64,000 bases of DNA from Dyadobacter sp. CY261 (GCF_021440085.1 NZ_JAKCPW010000001.1:1488001-1552000), one strand, 5' to 3'. Shown: positions 35,183 to 44,551, numbered from the stretch's first letter. Notes: generated by a model not told the origin, from the sequence alone. Numbers and translations: made by a program.

Positions 35183-35248
35183 CAAACCTAATTTGGTAAA
35201 AGATCCCATTTTTCCTTAAAATTTACGCTTAAACCAAACCTAATTTGG
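35183..35248. repeat. Paired CAAACCTAATTTGG motif
   Basis: CAAACCTAATTTGG occurs at 35183-35196 and again at 35235-35248, 52 bp apart. The second copy extends to CCAAA-CCTAA-TTTGG, an inverted repeat. The 318-bp gap 35049-35366 is otherwise AT-rich and gene-free. It could be a regulator site for the secreted protein gene downstream. Confidence 0.45.
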
Positions 35249-35280
35249 CTAAATGGGCTGAAAGCGCTAAAATTAGAGCA

Positions 35281-35312
35281 TTTGATTATGGTTTTTTCTG
35301 TTATTAATTTTC
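35281..35312 (+). promoter_or_regulatory. Promoter of the first NYK-repeat protein gene
   Basis: TTTG (35281-35284), a 20-bp spacer and TAATTTTC (35305-35312, 7 of 8 fixed or near-consensus positions of TAnnTTTG) fit a Bacteroidota promoter and leave a leader of about 48 bp. Confidence 0.5.
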
Positions 35313-35366
35313 ATACAACCCCTCCCCAAGGTGGGGTGGCAAAGTGAAGATTAAACGATTACCAAC

Positions 35367-35780
35367 ATGAAAAAAGCCACTTTTTTAACTACCATATTAG
35401 TCGCCGGACTCTTTACAGTTGCCGCCAGCGCGCAATCGATCGTAGATCCCGGTATTTCAGTTTATAATTACAAACATCCCAACAAAGCTGCACAGGCAAA
35501 GGCAGCCGGTAAGGATCAAAATACGATCCGCGTTGCCAACATTCGCACGGTCGAGCGTTTTGGCAAATACCAAAAAGGCTATGTAAGCACTACTCCTAAG
35601 TACGCGCCAAGGCCCGCAACATTGGTCGTGATCCGCGAATACAAGCCGGAAGGTGTTGAAATCAGCCCACTGACTTCACCGCGCAATTATAAGACTCCGA
35701 CGTTGAGCCCGACCAAGGACACAGCGCAAATGGCCGATTACTATACCACGCCAGACAAAGTTTATCCTACACGGGATTAA
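35367..35780 (+). CDS. Secreted small protein with duplicated NYK motif (paralogue 1)
   Basis: 137 residues, signal peptide MKKATFLTTILVAGLFTVAASA cut before QSIV (quoted in part). The mature protein is basic and proline-rich with no cysteine. It carries a duplicated motif: DPGISVYNYKHPNKAA near the start and SPLTSPRNYKTPT near the end, that is P-x-x-S-x-x-N-Y-K, with TPKYAPRPATLVVIREYKP between them. The next gene encodes a relative with the same layout. I recognise no named family. Its own promoter and a strong terminator make it a separate transcript. Confidence 0.78.
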   Translation: MKKATFLTTILVAGLFTVAASAQSIVDPGISVYNYKHPNKAAQAKAAGKDQNTIRVANIRTVERFGKYQKGYVSTTPKYAPRPATLVVIREYKPEGVEISPLTSPRNYKTPTLSPTKDTAQMADYYTTPDKVYPTRD

Positions 35781-35799
35781 CCGTAGGCAACCGATAATA

Positions 35800-35829
35800 A
35801 ACGCCGGTCTTTCGAGGTCGGCGTTTTTA
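35800..35829 (+). terminator. Terminator of NYK-repeat paralogue 1
   Basis: AACGCCG (35800-35806) pairs with CGGCGTT (35819-35825), extended by G-T pairs, followed by TTTTTATTTTG. It is 20 bp after the stop. Confidence 0.85.
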
Positions 35830-36221
35830 TTTTGTACCTGCGGCATTGTACAACCCCAATAGTTATTTGAATTCTATATTTATTTGAGAAATCACAAAAC
35901 CGGTCTGGAATGGATAAACAAAAGCTACAAACAGATCTTTTCGTGTATAGATGCCATCAAAAATATATCCTACTATTTACCAAAAAGTTAAAATTAAGCC
36001 AATTAGGAGTTTTTTAGGCTTTTTTTGTCTGTTTTAAACTACAAATTTTCGACCCTTCAAAAAACTAAATTCTTTCCATTCAGAGTGCTAATGCGTTGAA
36101 AATTAATTTGATGAATGATTGAATTTTATAGTTCAATGTTTGAAAAGGATATGAATGGTACGAAAACCGGCAGGTAATTTTGAACACAATCCTGATAACC
36201 TGTTTCTTTTAATAACCAGAC
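35830..36221. other. Gene-free AT-rich region before NYK paralogue 2
   Basis: 392 bp with several T and A runs and no ORF with coding character. It presumably contains the promoter of the second paralogue. I found no exact TAnnTTTG element and no strong hairpin. Confidence 0.5.
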
Positions 36222-36623
36222 ATGAATCCTAAACCACTCATTTTCGCAGCATTTCTCGCATTCACCGCTACGGTCGGCCATGCAACGCAGGCGCAAGCCA
36301 TTCGCATCTCCGATCCGGGCATATCTGCCCACAATTATAAACATCCAAACAAAGCGGCAGCGGGGCCGAAGGCCGGGCTGGTTGTCGAATCCTCAAATCC
36401 GGTGCTCGCTGCCCGCTTTGCTACATTGAACCTCGGGCGGCCAAATCTAGACCCCACGCCCAAATATGCCCCGCGCGAAGTAAGGTTCGTCGTATTCACA
36501 CGCCAGCACAAGCAACGGAATGTCATTAACCCACTCATCTCAGTCCGCAATTATAAAACGGGTAATGGTGTACACGCGATCAAGGCCGTTCAGGAGGTCG
36601 AATGGATTTGTGGTACGATGTAA
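36222..36623 (+). CDS. Secreted small protein with duplicated NYK motif (paralogue 2)
   Basis: 133 residues, with an N-terminal signal segment MNPKPLIFAAFLAFTATVGHA. It shares with the preceding gene DPGIS-HNYKHPNKAA near the mature N-terminus, TPKYAPR in the middle and NPLISVRNYKTGN near the end, so the P-x-x-S-x-x-N-Y-K unit is again present twice. Outside these blocks the two proteins differ strongly, which points to an old duplication and conserved motif function. No lipobox, no cysteine pair except one late Cys, and no known domain. It has its own terminator. Confidence 0.75.
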   Translation: MNPKPLIFAAFLAFTATVGHATQAQAIRISDPGISAHNYKHPNKAAAGPKAGLVVESSNPVLAARFATLNLGRPNLDPTPKYAPREVRFVVFTRQHKQRNVINPLISVRNYKTGNGVHAIKAVQEVEWICGTM

Positions 36624-36646
36624 TTATAACAAATGCTACCATTACC

Positions 36647-36672
36647 AGCCGGTGTTACCCACACCGGCTTTT
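36647..36672 (+). terminator. Terminator of NYK-repeat paralogue 2
   Basis: AGCCGGTGT (36647-36655) pairs perfectly with ACACCGGCT (36661-36669) around TACCC, followed by TTTT. Confidence 0.85.
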
Positions 36673-36797
36673 CCTGTTGTAAGTCCCCAAATGATTTAAC
36701 CGGGAAAAACTTGGACGATAGAAAGGCTTACTCCTATTTAATTAATTTTTAACCCCCTGGCTTTGTAGCCATTATTTGAATTTCATAATTTCAGCTC

Positions 36798-37709
36798 ATG
36801 ATACCGAATGAGACCGTAGCGCATTTTTACCAGACGCACCCAGCTGCGAAAGGGCTAAAAGGTCCGGACAAAACGACCGGGGATGAAGGGCACTTTAATG
36901 TCTTCTCCCGCGTATTCTGCAGCAAATACACTTCTTACGCCCGGCGCGACTTTTATAAGATCTCGCTGATCCTCGGAAAAGGAAAGATTACCTACGGCAA
37001 CCAGGAAATAGAGATCAACCGCAATGCCCTCGTTTTCTTCAATAGAAACGTCCCTTATTCGTGGCAGGCACTCTCGGATGAGCAGTCGGGTTACTTCTGC
37101 CTCTTTACCGACCAGTTCCTGAGCACGATCAATCGCTCGGCGACGGTAAGCGACTGCCCTATCCTGCGCAGCGACGCTATTCCGGTGTATTTTATTAATG
37201 AGGAACAACAAGAATACCTGCTCAGTATTTTCGGTAAAATGCAGGCAGATATCGAATCGAGCTACGTGCACAAGTACGATCTCATGCGCAATTACGTAAA
37301 CGTGCTCTCACACGAGGCCATGAAAATGCAGCCTTCGGGTACCAGTGATGTACATGTCAACGGTTCGGCAAAACTTTCGTCCCTCTTTTATGAGTTGCTC
37401 GAAAGGCAGTTTCCGATCGAATCCCCTGAGCATAAGCTCAAACTGAAAACCGCCAAAGATTACGCGATACGCCTTGGCGTGCACGTAAATCATCTGAACC
37501 GGGCTTTGAAAGAAATCACCGGAAAGACTACCACCGAACACATCATCGACCGCGTGCTCGCCCAGTCGAAAGTAATGCTCCGGCACTCCAACTGGAGTGT
37601 GGCCGAGATCGCATTCTGCCTGGGATTCGAGTACCCCGCCTATTTTAATAACCTCTTTAAAAAGCAAATTGGCATCACCCCCAAGTCGTATCGCGTTCAC
37701 GAACGCTAG
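36798..37709 (+). CDS. AraC family transcriptional regulator
   Basis: 303 residues. Residues 20-165 form a cupin-like ligand domain (YARRDFYKISLILGKGKITYG, LVFFNRNVPYSWQALSDEQSG in part). The C-terminal 100 residues carry the two helix-turn-helices of AraC: TAKDYAIRLGVHVNHLNRALK and WSVAEIAFCLGFEYPAYFNNLFKKQIGITPKSYR (in part), with the family ending P-x-x-Y-R. It stands 163 bp upstream of the tolC-RND-adaptor genes on the same strand and probably controls them, a common layout in Bacteroidota. The inducer is unknown. Confidence 0.92.
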   Translation: MIPNETVAHFYQTHPAAKGLKGPDKTTGDEGHFNVFSRVFCSKYTSYARRDFYKISLILGKGKITYGNQEIEINRNALVFFNRNVPYSWQALSDEQSGYFCLFTDQFLSTINRSATVSDCPILRSDAIPVYFINEEQQEYLLSIFGKMQADIESSYVHKYDLMRNYVNVLSHEAMKMQPSGTSDVHVNGSAKLSSLFYELLERQFPIESPEHKLKLKTAKDYAIRLGVHVNHLNRALKEITGKTTTEHIIDRVLAQSKVMLRHSNWSVAEIAFCLGFEYPAYFNNLFKKQIGITPKSYRVHER

Positions 37710-37872
37710 GCATGTTTGAATTTTATAAGATATTGTTTGAAAGTAATAAACACGCTCACTAAGCCCGGAATTACCTTTGCGAAGCAATTCGAAGGGCCTG
37801 GCTGCCCACCGCTGTGGTAGCCAATCATGATGTCCACACACTCGCCCCGGTTCAGTTGCCATATAATTCTGA

Positions 37873-39270
37873 ATGCAAATGACATCAAAGAAGTACTTCC
37901 CCTCCCTGCTGCTGACCCTCTCGCTGGTCGGTGCCGGTGAACAACTGAGTGCCCAAACGCTCACATTACAACAGGCCGTTGAAACGGCGGTCGCCAACTA
38001 CGGAAGCATCAAAGCCAAGAACAACTACCTCAGCGCTTCCAAAGCCACTGTTCTTCAGAGCAAAAAAGAGTATTTGCCCAATCTCAACCTCTCTGCCCAG
38101 CAGGACTATGGTACGGTGAACGGACAGAACGGTCCGCTTTACGGTCTCGGCCTCTCGGTGGCGTCTTCGGGGCTTCCCTTGCCGCAGCAGAATTGGAATT
38201 CCGCATTCGGGGCATTGTACCTGACGAATATCAACTGGGATTTCTTCGCTTTCGGCCGGGCACGCGAACGTATCAACGTTGCCCAGTCCGTCGTAAACCG
38301 CGACCAGACTGATCTGGAACAGGAGCGATTCCAGCATAGCGTTCGCGTGGCAGCCGCTTACCTGAACCTGCTGGCCGCTCAGCGCCTGATGCGTTCGTGG
38401 CAAAACAACCTGGAACGTGCCAATGCATTGAAAACTGTGGTGGTTACCCGCGCCAAAAACGGGCTCATACCGGGTGTCGATTCGTCCCTGGCTAATGCGG
38501 AAGTTTCAAATGCCAAGATCAGCATTACGCAAGCGCGCGACTTTGAACAGGAACAGGCCAATACCCTGGCCAGATTAATGGGCATAACCGATCAGCATTT
38601 CCAGCTCGACAGCCTGTTGCTCGCCCGCGTTCCCAACATCGCCGCCGATTCGACTACCCGCATTGAAAACCATCCATTGCTGAGGTTCTATTCCAACCGC
38701 ATTGCCGTCAGCGAGCAGCAAGCCAAGTACTTTCATACGCTCGGAATGCCGACATTCTCATTGTTTGGGGTATTTCAAGGTCGCGGTGCCGGATTTTCTT
38801 CGAACTACGCAAGTGATCAGACAGCCTACACACATAACTATTTTGAAGGTATCAAACCGGTGCGGGCCAATTATCTGCTCGGTATTGGCGCCACCTGGAA
38901 TATGACGAGCATTCTGCGAACGCGTCAGCAAGTGATGTCGCAAAAGTTTGTTTCCAATGCACTGAAAGAAGAATACGACCTGGCCGATCAGCAACTGAAA
39001 AACCAGCTCATTCTTTCCGAAAACAAGATTAGTAACGCCATTACCAATTACCGTGAGGCGCCTGTTCAGGTACAATCTGCTTCCGATGCCTACTTGCAGA
39101 AGAGTGTTTTGTATAAAAACGGCCTCAGCAATATCGTGGACATGACGCAGGCACTCTACGTCCTGAACCGCGCCGAAACCAGTCGCGACATTGCCGCCAC
39201 CAATATCTGGCAGGCGGTATTGCTCAAAGCCGCGGCGGCGGGGGACATTGGCATGTTCCTGAACCAATAG
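37873..39270 (+). CDS. TolC family outer-membrane efflux protein
   Basis: 465 residues with a signal peptide (about 1-27, ending LSA before QTLT). The mature part has the duplicated TolC architecture: LTLQQAVETAVANYGSIKAKN at the start, long helical hairpins (HSVRVAAAYLNLLAAQRLMRSWQNNLERANALK in part; again QQLKNQLILSENKISNAITNYREAPVQVQSASDAYLQK in part) and short barrel strands such as WNMTSILRTRQQ. It forms the outer-membrane channel of the tripartite pump with the next two genes. It is the first gene of the efflux operon, 45 bp before the pump. Confidence 0.92.
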   Translation: MQMTSKKYFPSLLLTLSLVGAGEQLSAQTLTLQQAVETAVANYGSIKAKNNYLSASKATVLQSKKEYLPNLNLSAQQDYGTVNGQNGPLYGLGLSVASSGLPLPQQNWNSAFGALYLTNINWDFFAFGRARERINVAQSVVNRDQTDLEQERFQHSVRVAAAYLNLLAAQRLMRSWQNNLERANALKTVVVTRAKNGLIPGVDSSLANAEVSNAKISITQARDFEQEQANTLARLMGITDQHFQLDSLLLARVPNIAADSTTRIENHPLLRFYSNRIAVSEQQAKYFHTLGMPTFSLFGVFQGRGAGFSSNYASDQTAYTHNYFEGIKPVRANYLLGIGATWNMTSILRTRQQVMSQKFVSNALKEEYDLADQQLKNQLILSENKISNAITNYREAPVQVQSASDAYLQKSVLYKNGLSNIVDMTQALYVLNRAETSRDIAATNIWQAVLLKAAAAGDIGMFLNQ

Positions 39271-39315
39271 CGCTCGCCCGCTAACCGAATTTAATATTAC
39301 AATTCCTCTTGTACC

Positions 39316-42300
39316 ATGGATTTAATACGTTTTGCATTACGTAAACCCATAACCATCATGGTGATGGTGGCCGGTTTATTCTTTTTCGGTATCAATGCCG
39401 TGCGGAACATTAAGGTCGATATTTTCCCCAAACTGGATTTGCCGGTGATGTACATTGCCCACCCGTTTGGGGGATACACGCCCGACCAGATGGAGACTTT
39501 CTTTGCGAAGCAGTACATCAATATCCTCCTCTACGTCAACGGTATCAAAAGTATCGAAACGAAGAACATCCAGGGCCTTACCCTGATGAAGGTGAACTTC
39601 TACCCCGGTACCAATATGGCCCAGGCGTCGGCGGAACTCAGCGCATTCACCAACCGGGCGCAGGCTATTTTCCCGCCGGGCTCCAACCCACCATTCATTA
39701 TCCGGTTCGACGCCTCGACTCTGCCCGTTGGACAACTGGTTCTGAGCAGCGAAAAACGCAGCAATAACGAGCTTCTGGATCTCGCGAACGTGTACGTGCG
39801 CTCTACATTTACCTCTATTCCCGGTCTGGTTTCGGCCCCTCCGTTTGGTGGAAACATCCGTACAGTTGTGATCAAGGCCGATCCGGAACTGCTTCGGGCA
39901 CATAACCTCACGCCCGACCAGCTTGTGGAAGCTCTGCGTGTGAATAACCAGACGGCTCCGTCCGGCAACGTGCGTATCGGTGATAAAAATTACATTACGC
40001 CTACTAACACGACTATTCACACGGTAAAGGAGTTTGAAAATATTCCGCTTTTTAAAGGCGGTGTGCAAAACCTTTACCTGCGCGATGTCGCAACCGTGGA
40101 AGACGGTGCCGATGTGGCTTCCGGCTACGGTCTTGTGAATGGCAAGCGTTCGGTATATCTGAGTATTGCCAAAAGTGCCGATGCTTCGACATGGGAAGTG
40201 GTACAGAACCTCAAAAAAGCCATTCCGCGCATTCAGAGTACATTGCCGGAAGATGTGAAAATCAGCTACGAGTTCGACCAATCCACTTATGTGATGAACT
40301 CGGTGATGAGCTTGCTCACGGAAGGTGCTATCGGTGCAATCCTGACCGGCTTAATGGTACTTCTCTTCCTCGGCGACGCCCGTGGTGCATTGATCGTGAT
40401 CCTGACCATCCCCACGTCGATCATTTCAGGCGTCTTGTTCCTGAACCTTTTTGGTCAGACTATTAATATCATGACATTGAGCGGATTAGCATTAGCAATC
40501 GGTATCCTTGTCGATGAAAGCACGGTGACGATCGAGAACATTCACCAGCATTTTGATATGGGTAAACCAAAGGCGCTGGCTATCTGGGACGCTTGTAAGG
40601 AAATAGCATTTCCAAAACTACTGATCCTTTTCTGTATCCTCGCCGTGTTCGCCCCTGCCTTCACCATGGGTGGAATTCCGGGTTCATTGTTCCTGCCGCT
40701 GGCGTTGGCGATTGGTTTTAGTATGATCGTTTCTTACTTCCTGGCCCAGACATTCGTGCCGGTTATGGCCAACTGGATCATGAAAGTGAAACATCACCAC
40801 AAACCTGACGGCTCGACCATGACTGATGCCGAAGAATTTGCCGCATCCGGCCTCAGCAAGGATCCCGACGCGCAGAAAGAAGCATTTATCCACCGCGCCG
40901 ATGCCGACCGCAATGGAAAGGTGAGCACCTTTGAGCGGATCAGAGCACGTTTCATGCGCTTCATTAACCGGGTAATGCCTTTCCGTAAACCCATTGTAGC
41001 CACCTACCTGATCGTGACAACCGCATTAGCCGCTCTCTTGTTGGCCAATATTGGCAAGGATGTTTTACCAAAAGTAAATGGTAGCCAGTTCCAGGTGCGC
41101 CTGCGTGCTCCCGAGGGCACACGCATGGAACGTACGGAGGAGAAAACGCTGAAAACGATCGATATTATTGAAAAGATTGTGGGACCTGAAAACGTGTCGG
41201 TAACCTCCGCCTATGTCGGCCAGCACCCTTCACTGTTTTCTGTAAACCCGATCTACCTGTTCATGGCAGGCCCTCAGGAAGCAGTTTTGCAGGTGGGCTT
41301 GCATGAAGGTTTTCATATCAATCTGGATGAACTGAAAGAAAAAATCCGGAAGGATGTGAAGCAGGCGATCCCTGATCTGGCCATGTCGTTCGAGCCGATC
41401 GAATTGACTGATAAGATCTTAAGCCAGGGCTCACCTACCCCGATCGAGGTAAGGATGTCGGGCCGCGACAAGAAGCTCAATGAGCTATATGCGCAGAAGG
41501 TAATCGCGAAATTGAAGGAAATCAGCTACCTGCGTGATATTCAGTTGGGCCAATCGAATAAATACCCGGCAATCAAAATCGAGGTTGACCGTATGCGAGC
41601 TGCGCAGCTGGGCGTGGATATGAATGATGTTTCCAAATCGCTCATCGCGTCGACGTCCTCATCACGCTATACCGACAAAAATATCTGGGTTGATGAAAAA
41701 GGCGGTTATAGCTACGCCGTGCAGGTGCAGGTTCCCGAAAGCAAAATGAACAGCGTCCAGGAAATTGGCGAGATACCATTGCTGAGGAATGCCAACCGCC
41801 CGGTGCTAGGTGACATCGCGACCATTACACCCGACACAACTTACGGTGAGAATGACAACCTCGGTGCAATGCCCGTCCTTTCGGTAACAGCCAACTTGAA
41901 CAACAAAGACCTCGGCGTTGCACAAGCCGATGTAAGGGACGCACTTGCCTCGCTTGGCGAACTGCCCCGCGGACTGACCGTCGAGCTGGTAGGTTTGAGC
42001 CAAACATTGACCGATACCCTCGACAGCCTTCAAAATGGTCTGGTAGTTGCCATAATAGTGATCTTCCTGATGTTGGCGGCCAACTTCCAGTCATTTAAAG
42101 TGTCTGCCGTGGTACTTGCAACCGTACCAGCGGTAATCCTAGGATCACTCGCCTTGTTAATGGTAACGGGCTCCACATTGAACCTTCAATCGTACATGGG
42201 CATTATTATGTCGGTGGGGGTATCGATCTCCAATGCAGTGCTTTTGATTACCAATGCCGAACAGCTCCGCAAACACAGTGGCAATGCCATCGAAGCTGCA

Positions 42301-42576
42301 AAGGAATCGGCGGCACTTCGCCTCCGCCCTATCGTAATGACCGCCGTAGCGATGGTGGTGGGTATGATCCCGATGGCGAGCGGGCTTGGTGAAGCGGGTG
42401 ACCAGTCGTCGCCACTGGGCCGGGCGGTAATCGGCGGGCTTATCGCCTCGACGTTCGCGGCACTGTTCATTCTCCCGCTTGTTTTCGCTTGGGGGCAGGA
42501 AAAAACATCGACGCAAAGCGTTTCGCTAGATCCGGAGGATGAAGAAAGCAAGTACTATGTTCCTATGACCCGTTAA
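39316..42576 (+). CDS. RND efflux transporter permease with EF-hand-like loop in the central linker
   Basis: 1086 residues in the RND layout: TM1 (about 10-28), a first large periplasmic domain, TM2-6 (about 335-490), a cytoplasmic linker, TM7 (about 560-578), a second periplasmic domain and TM8-12. TM4 holds GILVDESTVTIENIH with D400-E401 where AcrB has two aspartates of the proton relay, so the relay differs. The linker (about 493-550) is unusual: it has KHHHK and then DADRNGKVSTFE (529-540), which fits the 12-residue EF-hand loop D-x-D-x-N-G-x-V-x-x-x-E. Substrate class (drug or metal) is undetermined. It is flanked by tolC and the adaptor. Confidence 0.93.
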   Translation: MDLIRFALRKPITIMVMVAGLFFFGINAVRNIKVDIFPKLDLPVMYIAHPFGGYTPDQMETFFAKQYINILLYVNGIKSIETKNIQGLTLMKVNFYPGTNMAQASAELSAFTNRAQAIFPPGSNPPFIIRFDASTLPVGQLVLSSEKRSNNELLDLANVYVRSTFTSIPGLVSAPPFGGNIRTVVIKADPELLRAHNLTPDQLVEALRVNNQTAPSGNVRIGDKNYITPTNTTIHTVKEFENIPLFKGGVQNLYLRDVATVEDGADVASGYGLVNGKRSVYLSIAKSADASTWEVVQNLKKAIPRIQSTLPEDVKISYEFDQSTYVMNSVMSLLTEGAIGAILTGLMVLLFLGDARGALIVILTIPTSIISGVLFLNLFGQTINIMTLSGLALAIGILVDESTVTIENIHQHFDMGKPKALAIWDACKEIAFPKLLILFCILAVFAPAFTMGGIPGSLFLPLALAIGFSMIVSYFLAQTFVPVMANWIMKVKHHHKPDGSTMTDAEEFAASGLSKDPDAQKEAFIHRADADRNGKVSTFERIRARFMRFINRVMPFRKPIVATYLIVTTALAALLLANIGKDVLPKVNGSQFQVRLRAPEGTRMERTEEKTLKTIDIIEKIVGPENVSVTSAYVGQHPSLFSVNPIYLFMAGPQEAVLQVGLHEGFHINLDELKEKIRKDVKQAIPDLAMSFEPIELTDKILSQGSPTPIEVRMSGRDKKLNELYAQKVIAKLKEISYLRDIQLGQSNKYPAIKIEVDRMRAAQLGVDMNDVSKSLIASTSSSRYTDKNIWVDEKGGYSYAVQVQVPESKMNSVQEIGEIPLLRNANRPVLGDIATITPDTTYGENDNLGAMPVLSVTANLNNKDLGVAQADVRDALASLGELPRGLTVELVGLSQTLTDTLDSLQNGLVVAIIVIFLMLAANFQSFKVSAVVLATVPAVILGSLALLMVTGSTLNLQSYMGIIMSVGVSISNAVLLITNAEQLRKHSGNAIEAAKESAALRLRPIVMTAVAMVVGMIPMASGLGEAGDQSSPLGRAVIGGLIASTFAALFILPLVFAWGQEKTSTQSVSLDPEDEESKYYVPMTR

Positions 42577-42600
42577 TTTAAACATCGAACCTATCCGACC

Positions 42601-43737
42601 ATGAGACATATTCATCAAATCGCCATGACCGTTCTCGTTGCAGGTGCAGCGACGGTCCTTCAAAGCTGCGGTTCATCGAGAGCCGAAGAAGAAGAGCACA
42701 AAAAAGCCGCAGCCGAGGCAAGCGCAGGAGCTGCGGTGGTGGACGCTTTCCCGCTTAAAAAAGAACAGCTCGCATCGAATATTCAGATCCCGGGCGAACT
42801 GATTGCATTCCAGCAAGTGGATATTTATGCCAAAGTGAGCAGCTTTGTCAAAAAACTGCATGTGGACGTGGGCAGCGAAGTCCGTGAAGGTCAACTCCTG
42901 GCGACTATGGAAGCTCCTGAGCTCACTTCGCAGTTGGTGACCAGCGAATCCCGCCTGAAATCATTCGAAGCCATTTACCAGGCCAGCAAAGCGAATTACG
43001 ATCGTTTGCTGGAAACCAGCAAAACACCGGGGACGGTTTCCCAGAATGACCTGGATGTGGCATTGGCCAAACAACGTTCCGATCTCGCCCAGCTCGACGC
43101 CGCACGCTCGGCCAGCCGCGAGATTACCGATACGCGCAACTACCTCGAAATTCGGGCACCATTCAGCGGCATTATTTCCGCACGTAATGTAAGCACGGGC
43201 GCCTACGTGGGACCATCGGGCAAAGGCTCTGAATTCCCGCTTTTTACGCTCGTAGAGCAGCGCAAACTTCGTCTGGTAGTGAGTGTACCGGAACAATACA
43301 CCAGCTATCTCAAAAATCAGAGCCAGGTAACGTTCAAAGTGAAGTCGCTGCCCAATCAGAGTTTTCCAGCCAAGGTTACCCGTCTTGCAGGTGCATTGGA
43401 CGCGCGTTTACGCTCCCAACGGACGGAAATGGATGTAGCTAACGGTGATAGAAAACTTTTGCCCGGTATGATCGCCGAGGTTTCGATACCATTATCCGGT
43501 GATGCCGGTACATTTGCGGTTCCAAAAACGGCGGTACTGAATTCCACAACAGGAACTTTTGTCATCAAAGTCGCAGATAACAAGGCGGTATGGGTGCCGG
43601 TCAAAACGGGAAGCAGCAGTGCAGACAAGACCGAGATTTTCGGTGATGTAAAAGAAGGTGATGTGCTTGTGAGAGTCGCTAATGAAGAGATCCGCGACAA
43701 TTCAGACCTAAAAAACGTAAAGCAAACGGAAATCTAG
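42601..43737 (+). CDS. RND periplasmic adaptor lipoprotein (HlyD/MFP family)
   Basis: 378 residues. The lipoprotein signal ends LQSC with C23 as lipidation site, followed by an acidic-basic linker. Then come the barrel-sandwich half VDIYAKVSSFVKKLHVDVGSEVREGQLLATMEAPEL (in part), an alpha-hairpin (115-180), the second lipoyl half YLEIRAPFSGIISARNVSTGAYV (in part), a beta-barrel domain, and a membrane-proximal domain with LPGMIAEVSIPL and VPKTAVLNSTTGTFV. It bridges the RND pump to TolC. It closes the operon, with 24 bp after the pump gene. The order channel-pump-adaptor is less common than adaptor first. Confidence 0.93.
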   Translation: MRHIHQIAMTVLVAGAATVLQSCGSSRAEEEEHKKAAAEASAGAAVVDAFPLKKEQLASNIQIPGELIAFQQVDIYAKVSSFVKKLHVDVGSEVREGQLLATMEAPELTSQLVTSESRLKSFEAIYQASKANYDRLLETSKTPGTVSQNDLDVALAKQRSDLAQLDAARSASREITDTRNYLEIRAPFSGIISARNVSTGAYVGPSGKGSEFPLFTLVEQRKLRLVVSVPEQYTSYLKNQSQVTFKVKSLPNQSFPAKVTRLAGALDARLRSQRTEMDVANGDRKLLPGMIAEVSIPLSGDAGTFAVPKTAVLNSTTGTFVIKVADNKAVWVPVKTGSSSADKTEIFGDVKEGDVLVRVANEEIRDNSDLKNVKQTEI

Positions 43738-43742
43738 TTACA

Positions 43743-44372
43743 TCACCTTAGGGCTGTTTTTCCATCGTTCTTCAATACGATTCTTAGTTTAAAACCTGCA
43801 AGATCGGTCTTTACCTCACGGCAAAGGCCGTTTTTGTAGAAATACACCCCTTCCTTTCCGTCCGGCAATGTAACGCCGTACTTCCCTTCGGAGAGCTTGC
43901 GAACGTTGCACATCTTTCCATAACGTTCGGAATAAACTTCTGTAATATTGACTGGTTCCTTATAATAGAGGCTTGTAATCGTCGTGCTGATCGGCTTGTT
44001 GACGACCACGCTGGGTTTGTCTTCCCCATCTTCACCGGAGAACAGTACCTCGTACAATGTTCTCGTGCTGCTTTTGGTAAGTGTCTTCTCTTTGAGGTCG
44101 CCGTTCACATGGTGTGCACAGGTAGCAGACACGAGTTTACCTTGAATATAATTGGTCTGGGTCGAGTATGTTCCTTTGTAAAACATCACCTTGAAATTCG
44201 ACTCAATGCGGTGCGTCTCTGCATTACTGTCTACCCCTTTCTCATCGAATACTCTCAACGACCCGATGGTCCGACCCGCGATCATCACATCATAGACATT
44301 CTGGCCTCTGGCAACCGAAAAAACAAGCATTATCAACCCGATAGCGACAAATCTTGATACACGCATTTTCAT
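43743..44372 (-). CDS. DUF6134 family exported protein
   Basis: 209 residues, signal peptide MKMRVSRFVAIGLIMLVFSVARG cut before QNVY (quoted in part). The mature part opens VYDVMIAGRTIGSLRV and goes through beta-strand-rich segments (NFKVMFYKGTYSTQTNYIQGKL in part; VNGDLKEKTLTK; MCNVRKLSEGKYGVTLPDG). This resembles the Bacteroidota family DUF6134, periplasmic or outer-membrane-associated and of unknown role. It is convergent with the adaptor gene, with only 5 bp between the stops and no visible terminator, so the two transcripts probably overlap. Confidence 0.75.
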   Translation of the reverse strand: MKMRVSRFVAIGLIMLVFSVARGQNVYDVMIAGRTIGSLRVFDEKGVDSNAETHRIESNFKVMFYKGTYSTQTNYIQGKLVSATCAHHVNGDLKEKTLTKSSTRTLYEVLFSGEDGEDKPSVVVNKPISTTITSLYYKEPVNITEVYSERYGKMCNVRKLSEGKYGVTLPDGKEGVYFYKNGLCREVKTDLAGFKLRIVLKNDGKTALR

Positions 44373-44502
44373 GTTGTTTTAAGTTCTTAAGCAGTGTGCG
44401 ACTATTTTATAACTACATTATTTTCATTCCTATTGCCTTTGAAGGAAGATTATCAAGCTGTTAACTTAAAACAATGCGCGGGGAAAGTGGCGACCGTTCA
44501 GG

Positions 44503-44551
44503 AAAAAGGGGGATTAATTGCCACATCATTTCTGAATGGTGATTAATCCCC
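44503..44551 (-). terminator. Terminator of the acidic-loop barrel gene
   Basis: GGGGATTAAT (44509-44518) pairs with ATTAATCCCC (44542-44551), with CATT/AATG pairing inside. On the minus strand TTTTT follows. It lies 6 bp after the stop at 44558. Confidence 0.8.
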
